Source: Pseudomonas extremaustralis (GTDB taxonomy: Bacteria > Pseudomonadota > Gammaproteobacteria > Pseudomonadales > Pseudomonadaceae). From it: DNA of 64,000 nucleotides. Both the position numbers and the translations under genes were made by a program. Below are positions 27,987-38,426 of this stretch, piece after piece. Below the pieces are notes generated by a model. The model was given only the letters and a program-made list of their open reading frames with translations. It ran no database searches and was not told where the DNA came from. Every line of letters begins with the position of its first letter. The stretch's first letter is position 1. The stretch covers positions 3,084,001 to 3,148,000 of the forward strand of contig NZ_LT629689.1 in assembly GCF_900102035.1 (NCBI RefSeq), read 5' to 3'.

Positions 27987-28253
27987 ATGCCTGCCCGCGA
28001 AAAACTGCAAGAACAGGTCAACATCCTGCGCGAGCAACTGGAACAAGACCCACCGCTGTCAGCCGAAAAGCGTGAAGCGCTGGAAGCCTTGCTTGCCAAG
28101 TTCGAAGTGCAACTTGAACTGGAACCGGCTACCCAGCCACCCAGCATCGCTGACGATGTGAACCGGGCGGTGGAAGGTTTCGAATTGGACCATCCGGGCA
28201 TTGCCGGGACATTGCGAAATATCGTGATAACCCTGGGCAATATCGGAATCTGA
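27987..28253 (+). CDS. DUF4404 family protein
   Basis: An 88-residue soluble, helical protein with a heptad-like N-terminal half (KLQEQVNILREQLEQ) and a C-terminal segment FELDHPGIAGTLRNI matching DUF4404. AAAGGAAAACCGCC before the ATG is a good ribosome-binding site. The function of the family is not known. It may be cotranscribed with the upstream HAD-like gene (110-bp gap). Confidence 0.82.
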   Translation: MPAREKLQEQVNILREQLEQDPPLSAEKREALEALLAKFEVQLELEPATQPPSIADDVNRAVEGFELDHPGIAGTLRNIVITLGNIGI

Positions 28254-28260
28254 CCCCCTT

Positions 28261-28290
28261 TGTAGGCGCCCGGCTTGCCAGGCGCCTACA
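28261..28290. repeat. Perfect 10-bp inverted repeat / possible terminator
   Basis: TGTAGGCGCC and GGCGCCTACA pair perfectly around a 10-nt loop, 8 bp after the DUF4404 stop. The T-run is poor, so it may be a REP-like element acting as a weak terminator. Confidence 0.6.
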
Positions 28291-28295
28291 AAATC

Positions 28296-28393
28296 AGGAG
28301 CGAGCTTGCTCGCGAAAAACCCGAGAGCACCGCGCAGCTTCAGGTTCCCCGCGTTAATCGTTGACGACTTTCGCGAGCAAGCTCGCTGCTACA
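28296..28393. repeat. REP-type palindromic doublet (GAGCGAGCTTGCTCGC class)
   Basis: Unit 1 (28296-28317) and inverted unit 2 (28369-28393) share the core GCGAGCTTGCTCGC. They lie between DUF4404 and the convergent queF. The same class occurs at 40031-40130, 41612-41637, 50283-50315, 54488-54596 and 61556-61655. Confidence 0.85.
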
Positions 28394-28405
28394 GATACGG
28401 TGTGT

Positions 28406-29236
28406 TTATTGGCGGACCAGGCGCACGTTCTGGAACGCCACATCTTCCGTACTGCGATACGGGTTGATATCCAGCCCACCCCGCCGCACATACCGCGCAT
28501 ACACCGTCAACTTCTCAGGTTTCAGCAAACGCTGAAGGTCGAGAAAGATGCGCTCCACGCATTGCTCATGGAAATCCGAGTGCTGGCGAAAGCTCACCAG
28601 GTACTCCAGCAGGCTGGCGTGATCCAGTGCCGAACCCCGATAGTCCACCGCCACACTGCCCCAATCGGGCTGGCTGGTGACCGGGCAGTTGGACTTGAGC
28701 AGATGGCTGTGCACGCGCTCCTCGACGATGCGCGAATCATCGCAACGCAGCAATTCCGGGCGCGGGTGCTCGTAGTTGCTGACGCTGATATCCAGGTCGT
28801 CAATGCAGATACCCGGCAGGGCCTGCACACCTTCGGCCTCGACATCGGCCAGGCTGCGGATGCGCACGTTCACAGGCTTGCCGGCAGCGGCACTGAGATC
28901 GGTGCGCAAGATCGCTTCCAGGCTCGGCACATCAGCAAACACGGTCTGGTTGAGGGAGTTGAGGTACAGCTTGAACGACTTGGACTCGATGATGTTCGGC
29001 GAATCGGCCGGGATGCTGAACTCGCCAATGGCCACCACTGGCTTGCCCGACGGCAGCAGCCAGGACAACTCGAAGCAGTTCCAGAAATCCACGCCCTTGT
29101 ACGGCAGGGTTTCGGCGCTCAGGCCCAGCTCAGCCCATTTGGCAGCGCGCGGAATCGGGAACAGCAACGAAGGAGTGTAGGTGCAAATGTATTCACTGGA
29201 CTTGCCCAGCGGCGAATGTTCGGCTGCGGGATGCAT
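28406..29236 (-). CDS. queF: NADPH-dependent 7-cyano-7-deazaguanine reductase
   Basis: A 276-residue QueF of the long (two-subdomain, YqcD-unlike) class, reducing preQ0 to preQ1 in queuosine biosynthesis. The nucleophilic Cys is in [17 protein letters not shown], the NADPH-binding [11 protein letters not shown] segment is near 84-94, and the C-terminal [16 protein letters not shown] region is diagnostic. The length agrees with gammaproteobacterial QueF. No other queuosine genes are adjacent; dusA, also a tRNA modification gene, is 7 kb away and unlinked. Confidence 0.97.
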   Translation of the reverse strand: MHPAAEHSPLGKSSEYICTYTPSLLFPIPRAAKWAELGLSAETLPYKGVDFWNCFELSWLLPSGKPVVAIGEFSIPADSPNIIESKSFKLYLNSLNQTVFADVPSLEAILRTDLSAAAGKPVNVRIRSLADVEAEGVQALPGICIDDLDISVSNYEHPRPELLRCDDSRIVEERVHSHLLKSNCPVTSQPDWGSVAVDYRGSALDHASLLEYLVSFRQHSDFHEQCVERIFLDLQRLLKPEKLTVYARYVRRGGLDINPYRSTEDVAFQNVRLVRQ

Positions 29237-29301
29237 GGCGGAAACCTGGCTAAATAAACCCCGCCAGTCTACCAGCCTTTGCCCCCGCCCTTAACACGCA
29301 C

Positions 29302-29823
29302 TCATTTGACGTTGATCTTGCCCACCATGCCCGCCTGGTAGTGCCCAGGAATATTGCAAGCAAACTCCAGGCCCGTGGCCTTGCTGAACGTCCAGGTCAA
29401 CTCGGCGGTTTTGCCCGGCTCGACCAGTACGCTATTGGGGTCATCGTGCTTCATCCCGCCCATTTCGCCGTGGCCCATGGCGCTATGGTCCATCTTGCCC
29501 ATGCCGGTGGCGTTCATCATACCGCCGGACTGCATCTGCATCATTTGCTTCTGGTGCTCAGCATGCATGGCCGCGTCGCCCAGGTTGAACTCATGGAGCA
29601 ACTGGCCTTTGTTGACCAACACAAAGTGCACGGTTTCACCGGCCTTGACATCCAGGGACTTGGGCGAAAAAGACATATCCTGCATCACCACTTCCACGGT
29701 GCGCGTGGCCTTGTCGGCAGACGCCGGCTGGCCGAATGCATAAGTATGAGCCGTGTCAGCCATCGCCCCGACACTCAACGCCAACAGGCAGCTCGCCAAC
29801 AACAGGGGGGTACGCAACGCCAT
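29302..29823 (-). CDS. Periplasmic cupredoxin with Met/His-rich loop (copper resistance type)
   Basis: A 173-residue exported cupredoxin with signal peptide about 1-22 (ALSVGAMA-DTA). Type-1 copper ligands are visible as LLHEFNLG (His) and CNIPGHYQAGM (Cys-X4-His-X4-Met). Between them is an insertion rich in Met and His (MMQMQSGG, MDHSAMGHGEMGGMKH), likely to bind further copper. The start at 29823 (MALRTPLLLA) is chosen as it begins the signal peptide. It is divergent from copRS and carries a CopR box upstream, so it is probably induced by copper and serves in periplasmic copper handling. Confidence 0.85.
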   Translation of the reverse strand: MALRTPLLLASCLLALSVGAMADTAHTYAFGQPASADKATRTVEVVMQDMSFSPKSLDVKAGETVHFVLVNKGQLLHEFNLGDAAMHAEHQKQMMQMQSGGMMNATGMGKMDHSAMGHGEMGGMKHDDPNSVLVEPGKTAELTWTFSKATGLEFACNIPGHYQAGMVGKINVK

Positions 29824-29899
29824 CTCAATTCTCCAAAGGTGTGGGATCAGTCTGTGGACCACTTTAAGATTGCAGCGCTGCCAGCCAGCTGACTGCTAG

Positions 29900-29915
29900 A
29901 TTACAACTTTGTCAG
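29900..29915 (-). promoter_or_regulatory. CopR box
   Basis: On the minus strand the sequence is CTGACAAAGTTGTAAT, an exact match to the Pseudomonas CopR consensus CTGACA-N5-GTAAT. It lies 77 bp upstream of the cupredoxin gene and 65 bp upstream of copR, so it can serve both. Confidence 0.75.
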
Positions 29916-29979
29916 GTTGCGCCCCTCCTCTGGCCACCACGGTATAAAGCCCGACGTGACCCGCTGCCAAGAGCTGCCC

Positions 29980-30660
29980 ATGAAACTGCTGATCGTCGAA
30001 GACCAACCCAAAACCGGCCATTACCTGCGCCAAGGCTTGGCCGAGGCCGGCTTTACCACCGAGCTGGTGGCCGACGGTACCAGTGGCCAGCACCTGGCAC
30101 TGACCGGCGACTATGACCTATTGATCCTCGATGTGATGCTGCCCGGTCGCGATGGCTGGCAAATCCTGCAAGCCGTGCGCAACGCGGGCCTGGATACGCC
30201 CGTGCTGTTCCTGACCGCCCGTGATGCCGTGGAAGATCGCGTGCATGGCCTGGAGCTGGGCGCCGACGATTACCTGGTCAAGCCTTTCGCGTTTTCCGAG
30301 CTGCTGGCGCGCGTGCGCAGCCTGTTGCGGCGTGGCAGCAGCGCACCACAGGAAACCGCCCTGCAACTGGCCGACCTGCGCCTGGACCTGATTCGCCGCC
30401 GTGTCGAACGGGCCGGCCAACGTATCGACCTCACTGCCAAGGAATTTTCCCTGCTCGAACTGCTGCTGCGTCGCCAGGGCGAAGTGCTGCCCAAGTCGCT
30501 GATCGCCTCCCAGGTGTGGGACATGAACTTCGACAGTGACACCAACATCATCGAAGTGGCGATCCGCCGTCTGCGCTTGAAAGTCGACGACAATTTCCCC
30601 GACAAACTGATCCACACCGTGCGCGGCATGGGCTATGTGCTGGAGGAACGGTGCAATTGA
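29980..30660 (+). CDS. copR: Copper-responsive OmpR-family response regulator
   Basis: A 226-residue OmpR/PhoB-type regulator: receiver domain with phosphoacceptor D51 ([14 protein letters not shown]) and Lys in [15 protein letters not shown], then a winged-helix DNA-binding domain ([19 protein letters not shown] and [15 protein letters not shown]). It belongs to the CopR/CusR/CzcR heavy-metal group. The start at 29980 (MKLLIVEDQ) is the first residue of the receiver. The CopR box in the divergent promoter and the neighbouring cupredoxin support copper rather than zinc or cadmium as signal. It overlaps copS by 10 nt. Confidence 0.88.
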   Translation: MKLLIVEDQPKTGHYLRQGLAEAGFTTELVADGTSGQHLALTGDYDLLILDVMLPGRDGWQILQAVRNAGLDTPVLFLTARDAVEDRVHGLELGADDYLVKPFAFSELLARVRSLLRRGSSAPQETALQLADLRLDLIRRRVERAGQRIDLTAKEFSLLELLLRRQGEVLPKSLIASQVWDMNFDSDTNIIEVAIRRLRLKVDDNFPDKLIHTVRGMGYVLEERCN

Positions 30661-32012
30661 TCAAGCGCCTGTCCCTGACCAGCCGCCTGGCCCTGCTGTT
30701 TGCCGGCTGCACCGCGGTTGTGTCGTTGCTGGCCGGCGTGCTGTTCAACCACGCCAGCGAAGCGCACTTTATCGAGCTGGACCAGCAATTGCTCGACAGC
30801 AAGCTGGTCGTGCTGCGCAACACCTTGCAGGGGGTCGACTCGGCGCAATCATTGGCCCGACGAGAAGCGCAACTGCGCGCCGAACTCAATCGCCAGCCCG
30901 ATCTTGCCTTGCGCGTCACAGCAGGCGAACAGCGCTGGTTCGATGGGGCAGCGGGCGTCACCCTGCCCGAAACCCCTGGCCTGCACAGCCTGCAAAACGC
31001 TGGCACCGATTATCGGGTGTACAACGCGTCGTTGCGGCCAGAGCAGCCGGATTCGCCGCAGTTGAGCCTGATACTCGACATCACCCATCACCAGCACTTC
31101 CTACAGCGCATGCAGCACCTGATCTGGCTCACCGTCGGCCTGTCGGCGCTGGCCACTGCCTTGCTCGGCGCCTGGGCGGCGCGCAGTGGTCTGCGGCCTT
31201 TGCGCCGCATGGGCGAAGTGGCCGCCAGCGTGTCCGCCCACTCCCTGACCCAGCGCCTGCCCCAGCAGCACATGCCGGCGGAACTGGCGGAACTGGCCCA
31301 GGCTTTCAACGCGATGCTCGGTCGCCTCGACGACGCGTTCCAGCGCCTCTCGGCTTTCTCGGCCGATATCGCCCACGAACTGCGCACGCCCCTGTCGAAT
31401 CTGCTGACCCACACCCAGGTGATCCTCACCCAGCCGCGCGCGCTGGAGGATTATCGCGAGGCGCTGCACAGCAATCTGGAAGAGCTGCAATGGATGGCGC
31501 AGTTGGTCAACGACATGCTCTACCTGGCCAAAGCCGACCACGGCCTGCTGATACCCAAGCGTGAACCGTTGGCACTGGCGGATGAAGTGGAAGCGTTGCT
31601 GGAGTTCTTTGCCCTGCTCGCCGAGGACGCACAGGTCAGCCTGATACGCGAAGGTACGGCTCACGCGGTCGGCGATCGCGGCATGTTGCGCCGAGCCTTA
31701 TCGAATCTGCTGGATAACGCGCTACGGTTTACGCCGGCGGGTGGCGAAGTGCGAGTAACCATGGCGGAAACGGCACCGGGCGTGACGGTGACGGTGGAGA
31801 ACAGCGGGGAAGGCATTCCGGCGGCGTTGCTGCCAAGGTTGTTCGACCGCTTCTACCGGGCCGACCCGGCCCGCCATGAAGGCAGCAGCGAACACGCGGG
31901 GCTGGGGCTGGCAATTACCCAGTCGATTGTGCGGGCCCATGGGGGGCGAATTTATTGCGAGTCCGAGGCGGGGTGGACGCGGTTTGTGATCGAGTTGCCA
32001 AGGATAGTTTGA
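30651..32012 (+). CDS. copS: Copper-sensing histidine kinase
   Basis: A 453-residue heavy-metal sensor kinase starting at a GTG within the end of copR, with GGAGGAACG as its ribosome-binding site. It has TM1 about 12-33, a periplasmic sensor of about 125 residues, TM2 about 160-180, HAMP, and a DHp domain with the phosphorylated His in [14 protein letters not shown]. The ATPase domain has N ([12 protein letters not shown]), [18 protein letters not shown] and GLGLAI. It pairs with CopR. The periplasmic domain should bind Cu(I), but no obvious Met cluster is present. Confidence 0.87.
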   Translation: MQLIKRLSLTSRLALLFAGCTAVVSLLAGVLFNHASEAHFIELDQQLLDSKLVVLRNTLQGVDSAQSLARREAQLRAELNRQPDLALRVTAGEQRWFDGAAGVTLPETPGLHSLQNAGTDYRVYNASLRPEQPDSPQLSLILDITHHQHFLQRMQHLIWLTVGLSALATALLGAWAARSGLRPLRRMGEVAASVSAHSLTQRLPQQHMPAELAELAQAFNAMLGRLDDAFQRLSAFSADIAHELRTPLSNLLTHTQVILTQPRALEDYREALHSNLEELQWMAQLVNDMLYLAKADHGLLIPKREPLALADEVEALLEFFALLAEDAQVSLIREGTAHAVGDRGMLRRALSNLLDNALRFTPAGGEVRVTMAETAPGVTVTVENSGEGIPAALLPRLFDRFYRADPARHEGSSEHAGLGLAITQSIVRAHGGRIYCESEAGWTRFVIELPRIV

Positions 32013-32028
32013 TGCAAGCGGTTCCGGC

Positions 32029-32100
32029 GCTATCGGGAGCAAGTCCCCCCACATTTTTGATCGGTGAATGCATTCAAATGTGGGGCTTGCTCCCGATAGC
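32029..32100. repeat. REP-type palindromic doublet (GGGAGCAAG class)
   Basis: Left unit 32029-32054 and inverted right unit 32078-32100 share the core ATCGGGAGCAAG. They occupy nearly all of the space between the convergent copS and lolE genes. Confidence 0.85.
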
Positions 32101-32111
32101 AGTCTTGAATC

Positions 32112-33356
32112 CTACGAATATCTCAAGGCATGTGCCGGCTCAATCTTCGCCGCCCGATACGCCGGGTAAATCGTCGCCAAGAAACTCAACACAAACCCGG
32201 CTGTGCAAATCAGCAATACATCCCCACCTTGCAGTTCCGAAGGCAGGTTGCTGACGAAATACACATCCGAACTGAAGATATGCTGCCCGGTCACCCGCTC
32301 CAGCCAGCCCACCAGCTCACTCACATTCAGCGCCGCAATCACCCCAAGCACGCCGCCGATCAAGGTACCGACGATGCCGATCACCGTGCCCTGCACCATG
32401 AAGATCGCCATGATCTGCCGCGGCGTGGCGCCGATGGTACGCAGGATCGCGATGTCCGCGCCCTTGTCGTTCACCACCATGATCAACGTGGCGATGATGT
32501 TGAACGCCGCCACGGCAACGATCATCAACAACAGCAGGCCGATCATGGTCTTTTCCATTTTCATCGCACTGAACAGGCTGCCCTGGGTGTGAGTCCAGTC
32601 GTCCGCCTTGTAGGCCGCACCGAGGCTGGCGGCAATGTCCGCCGAGACCTTGGGCGCCGCGTACAAGTCTTTTACCGCCAGGCGCACACTCTGCACCTGG
32701 TTCGGCTGCCAATGCTGGATTTGCGCGGCGTCGGCCATATGGATCAACGCCATGGAACCGTCCAGCTCGGCGCCGACCTTGAAGATGCCGACTACGTTCA
32801 ATCGCTGCATGCGCGGGGTGATACCGCCCGGTGCGCTGCTGATTTCCGGGACGATCAGGGTCAGCTTGTCGCCCACGTTCAGGCGAAAGCGCCGTGCGGT
32901 GATTTCGCCGACCACCACGCCGAACTCGCCGGGTTTCAGGTCTTCAAGTTTGCCCCGCACAATATGCTGGGCCACGATCGACACCTTGCCTTCCTGGGCC
33001 GGATCAACGCCGCTGATCTCGATCGGTTGCATGGCGCCCTTGTAGGAGAACATGCCGTCCATCTGTGTGAACGGTACCGCAGCGGTGACTTGCGGATTCT
33101 TCATCGCGGCGGCAGCCACCGGCTGCCAATCGTCGATCGGGTTCACGCCGACGATGGTGGCATGGGGCACCATGCCGAGGATGCGCGAGCTCATTTCGCG
33201 CTGGAAGCCGTTCATCACCGACAGCACCACGATCATCGCCAGCACACCCAGGGCGAGGCCGATCATCGAGGTCATCGAGATGAACGAAACAAAACGGTTG
33301 CGGCGCTTGGCGCGGGTATAGCGCGTGCCGATGAAAATCGATAACGGTCTGAACAT
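32112..33356 (-). CDS. lolE: Lipoprotein-releasing ABC transporter permease LolE
   Basis: A 414-residue inner-membrane permease of the LolC/LolE family that extracts lipoproteins from the inner membrane for delivery to LolA. N-terminal [22 protein letters not shown]1 at about 28-50 ([21 protein letters not shown]), a large periplasmic domain (about 50-270), and three C-terminal transmembrane segments with the VVNDKGADIAILRTIGA coupling region, as in MacB-type transporters. It is the last gene of lolC-lolD-lolE. LolE rather than LolC is assigned from its position. A minus-strand terminator-like hairpin precedes it. Confidence 0.9.
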   Translation of the reverse strand: MFRPLSIFIGTRYTRAKRRNRFVSFISMTSMIGLALGVLAMIVVLSVMNGFQREMSSRILGMVPHATIVGVNPIDDWQPVAAAAMKNPQVTAAVPFTQMDGMFSYKGAMQPIEISGVDPAQEGKVSIVAQHIVRGKLEDLKPGEFGVVVGEITARRFRLNVGDKLTLIVPEISSAPGGITPRMQRLNVVGIFKVGAELDGSMALIHMADAAQIQHWQPNQVQSVRLAVKDLYAAPKVSADIAASLGAAYKADDWTHTQGSLFSAMKMEKTMIGLLLLMIVAVAAFNIIATLIMVVNDKGADIAILRTIGATPRQIMAIFMVQGTVIGIVGTLIGGVLGVIAALNVSELVGWLERVTGQHIFSSDVYFVSNLPSELQGGDVLLICTAGFVLSFLATIYPAYRAAKIEPAHALRYS

Positions 33357-33379
33357 GGGCTTGCACCGCCTGAAAAAAT

Positions 33380-33407
33380 GAAAAAGCCCGACGCCAGGCG
33401 CCAGGCT
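33380..33407 (-). terminator. Possible intra-operon terminator between lolD and lolE
   Basis: Reading the minus strand, AGCCTG (33407-33402) pairs with CGGGCT (33390-33385), followed by TTTTTCATTTTTT. It sits in the 59-bp gap between the lolD stop and the lolE start and could reduce transcription of lolE relative to lolCD. Confidence 0.5.
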
Positions 33408-33415
33408 GAAACGGG

Positions 33416-34099
<684 letters not shown>

Positions 34100-34106
34100 G
34101 CCCGAT

Positions 34107-35357
34107 TCACTCATAACGTAAGGCCTGTGCTGGCTGGGTACGTGCCGCGCGCCAGGCTGGATACAGGGTGGCAAGGAAACTCAGGACCAACGCAGCGCCG
34201 CCCACCATCAACACGTCCTGGGACTGAACCTGGGACGGCAAGTAGTCGATGAAGTACACGTCGGCGTTGAGAAACTTGTGGCCGATCAGGGTTTCGAGGC
34301 CGGCGATGGCGGCGCTGACGTTCAGCGCAGCCAGAATGCCCACCGCCGTGCCGATCAAGGTGCCGACCACACCGATCACCGTGCCCTGCACCATGAAGAT
34401 CGCCATGATCTGCCCCGGCGTGGCGCCAAGGGTACGCAGGATGGCGATGTCGCCCTTCTTGTCGTTTACCACCATCACCAGGGTGGAAATGATGTTGAAG
34501 GCAGCGACAGCGACGATCAGCAGTAACAGCAGGCCGATCATGGCTTTTTCCATACGGATCGCCTGGTACAGATTGCCGTGGGTACGGGTCCAGTCGCGGG
34601 CGTAATACTCGGTTTCCCCTAGGTGCTGGGCGATTTCCCAGGCGCCGCGCGGGGCGTCGAACAGGTCGTTGAATTTCAGGCGCAGGCCCTGCACCTGGTC
34701 CGGCTGCCAGCGGTGCAGGCGAGCCAGGTCGGTAAGGTTGGTCAGGCCGAGGTAACCGTCGATCTCGCCGGCACCCACGTGGAAGGTGCCGACCACGGTA
34801 AAGCGCTTCATGCGTGGAAACATGCCGGCCGGGGTCACGGTGACTTCCGGGGCGACGAAGGTCAGCTTGTCGCCGATGCCCACGCCGAGCTTGGCGGCGG
34901 CCTTGTCACCGATGACGATGCCAAAGCTGCCGGGCGACAGGTCGTCCAGTTTGCCCTGCAACATGAACTTGTCGATGATCGAGACCTTGCGTTCCTGGAC
35001 CGGATCGATGGCATTGAGCAGGATCTTCTGCACCTTGCCGTCGTTGGTCAGCAATCCCTGCATCTGGGTGAACGGCGCAACGGCCACCACCTTGGGGTTC
35101 TGCTTGACCTTGTCGGCCAGGCTTTGCCAGTCGCTGATCGGCTCACTCGACTCGATGGTCGCGTGGGGCACCATGCCCAGCACGCGGGTACGCATCTCAT
35201 GATCGAAGCCGTTCATCACCGACAGCACCACGATCATCACGACCACGCCCAAGGCGAGCCCGATCATCGAGGTCAGGGAAATGAACGACACAAAATGATT
35301 GCGACGTTTTGCACGGGTATAACGCGTGCCAATAAATACGAAGAGAGGTCTGAACAT
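34107..35357 (-). CDS. lolC: Lipoprotein-releasing ABC transporter permease LolC
   Basis: A 416-residue permease, clearly paralogous to LolE in this window (both start [20 protein letters not shown] and share the [24 protein letters not shown] coupling segment). The topology is TM1, a large periplasmic domain, then three TMs. As the first gene of the operon it corresponds to LolC, which contacts LolA through a periplasmic hook, including the segment after MPMxxRF-like NRKR in other species. A PilZ-domain gene is divergent 94 bp upstream. Confidence 0.9.
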   Translation of the reverse strand: MFRPLFVFIGTRYTRAKRRNHFVSFISLTSMIGLALGVVVMIVVLSVMNGFDHEMRTRVLGMVPHATIESSEPISDWQSLADKVKQNPKVVAVAPFTQMQGLLTNDGKVQKILLNAIDPVQERKVSIIDKFMLQGKLDDLSPGSFGIVIGDKAAAKLGVGIGDKLTFVAPEVTVTPAGMFPRMKRFTVVGTFHVGAGEIDGYLGLTNLTDLARLHRWQPDQVQGLRLKFNDLFDAPRGAWEIAQHLGETEYYARDWTRTHGNLYQAIRMEKAMIGLLLLLIVAVAAFNIISTLVMVVNDKKGDIAILRTLGATPGQIMAIFMVQGTVIGVVGTLIGTAVGILAALNVSAAIAGLETLIGHKFLNADVYFIDYLPSQVQSQDVLMVGGAALVLSFLATLYPAWRAARTQPAQALRYE

Positions 35358-35451
35358 GTCGGGGCTTGTTCGGAGGAAAAGAAGACGTCCCGGTGGCGGG
35401 GTCTGGTAAGCAGCTTTACACTCAGACCATTACCGTTACCTGGGGTTCGCC

Positions 35452-36036
35452 ATGTCGACATTAGATGAAGAAGAGCGCCGCGAATACTACCGTATCGACG
35501 ACATGATCGCACTCCAAATCAAAAGCCTGTCGGCCCCGGAAGCAGCGAGCAAGGAAGTATTACTGGATGATTCGCCACTGTTCAATCTGCTCAGTGAACT
35601 GCACCTGAGCGAATTCGAAGCCCAACACCTGTTACGCCAGCTCAGCGAGAAGGATCGTACCCTGGCGGCCTTCCTCAAAGTCCAGAACAAACGCCTGGAT
35701 CTGCTCAGCCAGATCATGGCGCAAAGCCTGCGCGATGAACTCGGCGCCCCGCAACCGGTGATCATTTCCGAAGGCGGCATCGACTTTCAGCACCCGGTCC
35801 CCCTCGCCATCGGTGCGCACCTGGCCGTCAAACTGGTATTGATGCCCCAGGCGCTCGGCCTGCTGCTGCGTGCACGGGTCACCCGTTGCGCCCCCAAGGG
35901 CGCCGGCTTTGAAGTGGGCACCGAGTTCGAATCCATCCCCGACATCCAACGCCAATTGCTGGCGCGCTATATCCTGCAGAAACAAGCGCAGCAGCGGCGC
36001 TTGGCGCGGGAACAAAGCGACGCCCAAAACACCTGA
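35452..36036 (+). CDS. PilZ-domain protein with helical insertion
   Basis: A 194-residue protein. N-terminal RREYYRIDD supplies the RxxxR of a PilZ domain. About 75 residues later, after a helical insertion (SPLFNLLSELHLSEFEAQHL onward), the second motif appears as ISEGGIDF, which keeps SxxG but has Ile in place of the usual Asp/Asn. The C-terminal half carries the beta-barrel strands. c-di-GMP binding is therefore possible but not certain. It is divergent from lolC and 42 bp ahead of the glycerophosphodiesterase gene, an arrangement kept in other pseudomonads. Confidence 0.75.
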   Translation: MSTLDEEERREYYRIDDMIALQIKSLSAPEAASKEVLLDDSPLFNLLSELHLSEFEAQHLLRQLSEKDRTLAAFLKVQNKRLDLLSQIMAQSLRDELGAPQPVIISEGGIDFQHPVPLAIGAHLAVKLVLMPQALGLLLRARVTRCAPKGAGFEVGTEFESIPDIQRQLLARYILQKQAQQRRLAREQSDAQNT

Positions 36037-36078
36037 ATTCGTTCACCCCGCCAGGACACCTGGCGTAAAGGAGCAACT

Positions 36079-36801
36079 GTGACCCTGATTTACGGCCACC
36101 GCGGTGCCAAAGGCGAAGCACCGGAAAACACCCTGACCAGCTTCCAGGAGTGCCTCAAGCACGGGGTACGTCGCTGCGAGCTGGATTTGCACCTGTCCAT
36201 GGACGGCGAACTGATGGTCATCCACGACCCGACCCTCAAGCGCACCGCCGACCGGCGCGGCAAGGTCGTCGAGTATTCGGCGGCGGACCTGGTGAAGATG
36301 GACGCACGCAAAGGCGGCCCTGGCTGGATCAAGCCATGCCCGATCCCACGCCTGGAAGAACTGTTCGAAAAGTGCGACTTCGACCACTGGCAACTGGAAG
36401 TCAAAAGTGCCTCGCGTACCCGGGCCGCCACCACCGTACTGGCCATCCGTGAAATGGCCGTACGCTTTGGCCTGATGGACAAAGTCACCGTGACCTCAAG
36501 CTCGCGGGAAGTGTTGAAAGCAGCGGTTGAACTCACCCCGGACCTGTCACGCGGCCTGGTAGCCGAATACGCCTGGCTCGACCCGCTGAAGGTCGCGCAG
36601 AACTATGGCTGTGAGATTCTGGCGTTGAACTGGACGTTGTGCACCCCCGAGCGTCTGGAAAAAGCCCAGCGCCAGGGTTTGCACGTGTCCGTGTGGACGG
36701 TCAACGAACCTGCGCTGATGCGCAGGCTCGCAGACTTCGGCGTAGATAGCCTGATTACAGACTTTCCCGGTTTGGCCACTGCCACCCTCGAGAATTACTG
36801 A
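36079..36801 (+). CDS. Glycerophosphodiester phosphodiesterase family protein
   Basis: A 240-residue GDPD TIM-barrel enzyme, starting at GTG with AAAGGAGCAACT upstream. Catalytic motifs are GHRGAKGEAPENT (His and Arg, residues 6-18), CELDLHLSMDGELMVIHDP (metal-binding Glu/Asp and second His) and the QLEVKS strand. The absence of a signal peptide indicates a cytoplasmic UgpQ-like enzyme that hydrolyses glycerophosphodiesters to glycerol 3-phosphate and alcohol. It probably forms a two-gene unit with the PilZ gene before it and converges on sthA. Confidence 0.92.
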   Translation: MTLIYGHRGAKGEAPENTLTSFQECLKHGVRRCELDLHLSMDGELMVIHDPTLKRTADRRGKVVEYSAADLVKMDARKGGPGWIKPCPIPRLEELFEKCDFDHWQLEVKSASRTRAATTVLAIREMAVRFGLMDKVTVTSSSREVLKAAVELTPDLSRGLVAEYAWLDPLKVAQNYGCEILALNWTLCTPERLEKAQRQGLHVSVWTVNEPALMRRLADFGVDSLITDFPGLATATLENY

Positions 36802-36812
36802 AATCGGTCTCC

Positions 36813-36837
36813 CCGGCCGGCTCAGGCCACCGGCCGG
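36813..36837. terminator. GC-rich hairpin between convergent genes
   Basis: CCGGCCGG (36813-36820) pairs with CCGGCCGG (36830-36837), both self-complementary. It lies between the GDPD gene and sthA. The T-run is weak, so its strength as a terminator is uncertain. Confidence 0.5.
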
Positions 36838-36843
36838 AGCCGC

Positions 36844-38238
36844 TCAAAAAAGCCGGTTGAGGCCATCATAGGCCGCTACCCGATAGGCTTCGGCCATGGT
36901 CGGGTAGTTGAACGTGGTGTTGACGAAATACTTGAGGGTATTTTGCTCACCCGGCTGGTTCATGATGGCCTGGCCGATGTGCACGATCTCCGAGGCCTGG
37001 TAGCCGAAGCAATGCACACCGAGGACTTGCAGGGTCTCGCGGTGGAACAGGATCTTCAGCATGCCTTGCGGCTCACCGGCGATCTGCGCACGCGCCATGC
37101 TCTTGAAGAACGCCTTGCCCACTTCGTAAGGCACCTTGGCCTTGGTCAGTTCGTGCTCGTTCTTGCCGATCGAGCTGATCTCGGGAATCGTGTAGATCCC
37201 GGTCGGCACGTCGTTCACATAGCGCCAGCTGCCATTATCGACAATGCTGCCGGCAGCCGAACGGCCCTGGTCATGGGCGGCACTGGCCAGGCTCGGCCAA
37301 CCGATCACGTCACCGGCACCGTAGATATTGGTCACACAGGTGCGATAGTTCTCGTCCACCTCGATCTGGCCACGGTTGTTGACCTTGACCCCAATGTTTT
37401 CCATGCCCAGCTTGTCGGTGTTGCCGGTACGGCCGTTGCACCACAGCAAGGCATCGGCCTTGATCTTCTTGCCGGACTTGAGGTGCAGGATTACCCCGTT
37501 GTCCAGGCCTTCGACCCGCTCATACTCTTCGTTATGGCGCACGGTGATGTTGTTGTTGCTGAAGTGGTAGCTCAACGCCTGGGAAATTTCCGAGTCCAGG
37601 AAGCTGAGCAACTGGTCGCGGTTGTCCACCAGTTCCACCAGCACCCCGAGGCCACTGAAGATCGAGGCGTATTCACAGCCGATCACGCCGGCGCCGTAGA
37701 TGATCAGTTTGCGCGGGGTGTGGCCCAGGCTCAGGATGGTGTCGCTATCGTAGATACGCGGGTGGAGGAAATCGATATCCACCGGGCGGTACGGGCGCGA
37801 ACCCGTGGCGATAATGATGTGCTTGGCCACCAGCTTCTCGACCACGCCGTTGGGGCACACCACCTCAATGGTTTGCTCGTCGGCGAAACTGCCGGTGCCA
37901 AAGAACAGGTCGACACGGTTACGGGCGTAGTAGCCGGTACGCGACGCGACCTGTTTGGCGATGACTTTTTCTGCGCTTTTCAACACATCCGGGAACGAGA
38001 ACCAGCGCGGCTCGCCAATGGCCCGGAACATCGGGTTGGTGTTGAACTGCATGATCTGGCGGACCGAGTGACGCAAGGCCTTGGACGGGATGGTACCCAG
38101 GTGGGTGCAGTTACCGCCGACCTGGCGGCGGCTATCGACCATCGCCACCTTGCGCCCTGCCTTCGCGGCGTTCATCGCCGCACCTTCTCCAGCCGGGCCG
38201 GAACCCAGTACTACTACATCGTAGTTGTAGACAGCCAT
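36844..38238 (-). CDS. sthA: Si-specific (soluble) NAD(P)+ transhydrogenase
   Basis: A 464-residue soluble flavoprotein that exchanges hydride between NADPH and NAD+, balancing cofactor pools. The FAD motif is [16 protein letters not shown] (7-22). The usual disulfide region reads [15 protein letters not shown], with the second Cys of the lipoamide-dehydrogenase CxxxxC replaced by Thr, as is normal for SthA. The NAD(P) motif is [20 protein letters not shown]. The C-terminal dimerisation domain ends in YDGLNRLF. The length matches the family. Confidence 0.96.
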   Translation of the reverse strand: MAVYNYDVVVLGSGPAGEGAAMNAAKAGRKVAMVDSRRQVGGNCTHLGTIPSKALRHSVRQIMQFNTNPMFRAIGEPRWFSFPDVLKSAEKVIAKQVASRTGYYARNRVDLFFGTGSFADEQTIEVVCPNGVVEKLVAKHIIIATGSRPYRPVDIDFLHPRIYDSDTILSLGHTPRKLIIYGAGVIGCEYASIFSGLGVLVELVDNRDQLLSFLDSEISQALSYHFSNNNITVRHNEEYERVEGLDNGVILHLKSGKKIKADALLWCNGRTGNTDKLGMENIGVKVNNRGQIEVDENYRTCVTNIYGAGDVIGWPSLASAAHDQGRSAAGSIVDNGSWRYVNDVPTGIYTIPEISSIGKNEHELTKAKVPYEVGKAFFKSMARAQIAGEPQGMLKILFHRETLQVLGVHCFGYQASEIVHIGQAIMNQPGEQNTLKYFVNTTFNYPTMAEAYRVAAYDGLNRLF

Positions 38239-38426
38239 GCGTACTCCTCAGAACAGGCCAGGCCCACGGTTGGACGCCTGGCTAAATCATGCCGCGGCCA
38301 GCGGTCATGAAGGACAATGTGGCTCAAGTGTGTGAACCGGGGCACAGTCTATATAAGGCTCAACGCCGCGCACATTAACCCTTGGTCGCGTCGTAGGCCA
38401 GTTTTGCCTTTACTACACGGCGGGAA

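Noticed and set aside
36943..38310. 455-codon plus-strand frame opposite sthA
   Set aside because: Antisense shadow with low-complexity Val/His/Asp composition and no family features.
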